31,988 bases of DNA. Origin: an uncultured Collinsella sp. Its GTDB lineage: Bacteria > Actinomycetota > Coriobacteriia > Coriobacteriales > Coriobacteriaceae. Positions 31,525-31,988 of the stretch are shown here, piece after piece. The position numbers were made by a program, and so were the translations under genes. Each line of letters opens with the position of its first letter. Within the stretch, counting starts at the first letter, position 1. The notes under the pieces are model-generated. The model had not been told where the DNA came from, did no database searches, and was given only the letters and a program-made list of their open reading frames with translations. Location: NCBI GenBank assembly GCA_902470925.1, contig CABRIF010000016.1, positions 1 through 31,988 on the forward strand, written 5' to 3'.

Positions 31525-31988
31525 CGCAACCAGGGTTCGCGTTTCGTCCATCCGCGCAACCAGGGTGCGGATCCCGTCCATCGAGGGGCGTTTTCCGCGC
31601 CCAGACGGCGCAGGGCCGAACCCGGAATTCGCCGATGTCCAAACGCCGAACCCAAGATCTCGCCGGCGAGCATCTGGCAAGCCCGTCTCATCGACATACG
31701 GTGCAGCTCCCTTCCATCGAGCAAACGAGGGTTCGTCCCCCGTCCGTTGGCGAAACAGCGGGTTCGTCTCCTGTCCATTGACGCAACCAGGGTTCGCGTT
31801 TCGTCCATCTGCGCAACCAGGGTGCGGATCCCGTCCATCCAGAGGCGTTTTCCGCGCCCAGACGGCGCAGAGCCGAACCCGGAATTCACCGATGTCCAAA
31901 CGCCGAACCCAGGATCCCGCCGATGTCCAAATCCCGAACCCAAGATCTCGCCGGCGAGCATCTGGCAAGCCCGTCTCATCGACATACG
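31525..31988. repeat. Degenerate direct-repeat block at the contig end
   Basis: Copy A (31525-31700, 176 bp) and copy B (31782-31988, 207 bp) are near-identical. B is longer by exactly one extra 31-bp unit (around 31906-31936). Both are built from shorter units of about 29-31 bp, such as CGCAACCAGGGTTCG followed by TCGTCCATC, and CCGAACCC followed by CCGATGTCCAAA. The 81 bp between copies holds more diverged units. The window ends at a point also present in copy A (CTCATCGACATACG). Minus-strand frames through it encode repeated MDETRTLVA-like text, but I see no real gene here. Confidence 0.85.

Noticed and set aside
31306..31985. Minus-strand repeat protein with MDETRTLVA-like units
   Set aside because: The open frames exist only because the DNA repeat lacks stops; they run on antisense to the Gfo/Idh gene, and no ribosome site supports a start.
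31525..31988. CRISPR array at the right end
   Set aside because: The 29-31-bp units are adjacent and diverged rather than identical repeats separated by unique spacers, and no cas genes are near.

Overview
The window is a GC-rich, gene-dense bacterial contig, probably a whole draft contig or most of one. Gene content suggests a host-associated actinobacterium of the class Coriobacteriia: lipid II amidation subunit GatD, a bacterial Elp3, a DUF3516 Ski2-like helicase, an aconitase-family hydratase and a YxeA/lantibiotic-immunity module. This placement is inferred from gene content; there is no rRNA or marker-gene test. The left end is not genomic: bases 1-48 are Illumina P5/Nextera adapter joined to a gatD gene that has lost its start. 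The right end stops inside a degenerate repeat block that is also present about 290 bp earlier, which may be why the assembly broke there.

Layout. 49-6.3 kb: partial gatD, then tRNA-Glu(TTC) with a clear promoter and terminator. On the minus strand follow an aconitase-like hydratase, a SotB-type MFS efflux pump, a VanZ-RDD membrane protein and a 54-aa membrane peptide. 6.5-11.6 kb (minus strand): a lantibiotic/bacitracin-type immunity and sensing module of ATPase, two permeases, a YxeA-like protein, an OmpR-type response regulator and a histidine kinase. The kinase has no ATPase domain.

11.7-18.1 kb (plus strand): the most interesting part. An SOS-type promoter with a LexA-like box overlapping its -35 drives an operon of three coupled genes: a TerB_N/TerB_C protein, a BrxD-like ATPase and a BrxHI/Lhr-like helicase. 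Immediately upstream is a truncated Abi_2 (AbiD/AbiF) gene with a near-identical copy of the same promoter. I read this as a compact, DNA-damage-inducible anti-phage or DNA-processing island related to BREX/DISARM components but lacking their methylase, protease and nuclease partners.

18.3-25.6 kb: a tRNA-modification neighbourhood. Elp3 (with a translationally coupled spermidine-synthase-like protein) is divergent from a Trm9-like methyltransferase followed by TrmB, then a Ski2-like RNA helicase. 25.8-31.4 kb: a pirin, a LysR regulator divergent from a short-chain dehydrogenase, an OFA-type MFS transporter and a Gfo/Idh/MocA oxidoreductase. The last three look like an uptake-and-oxidation operon for a polyol, sugar or sugar acid. 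31.5-31.99 kb: terminator and repeat array.
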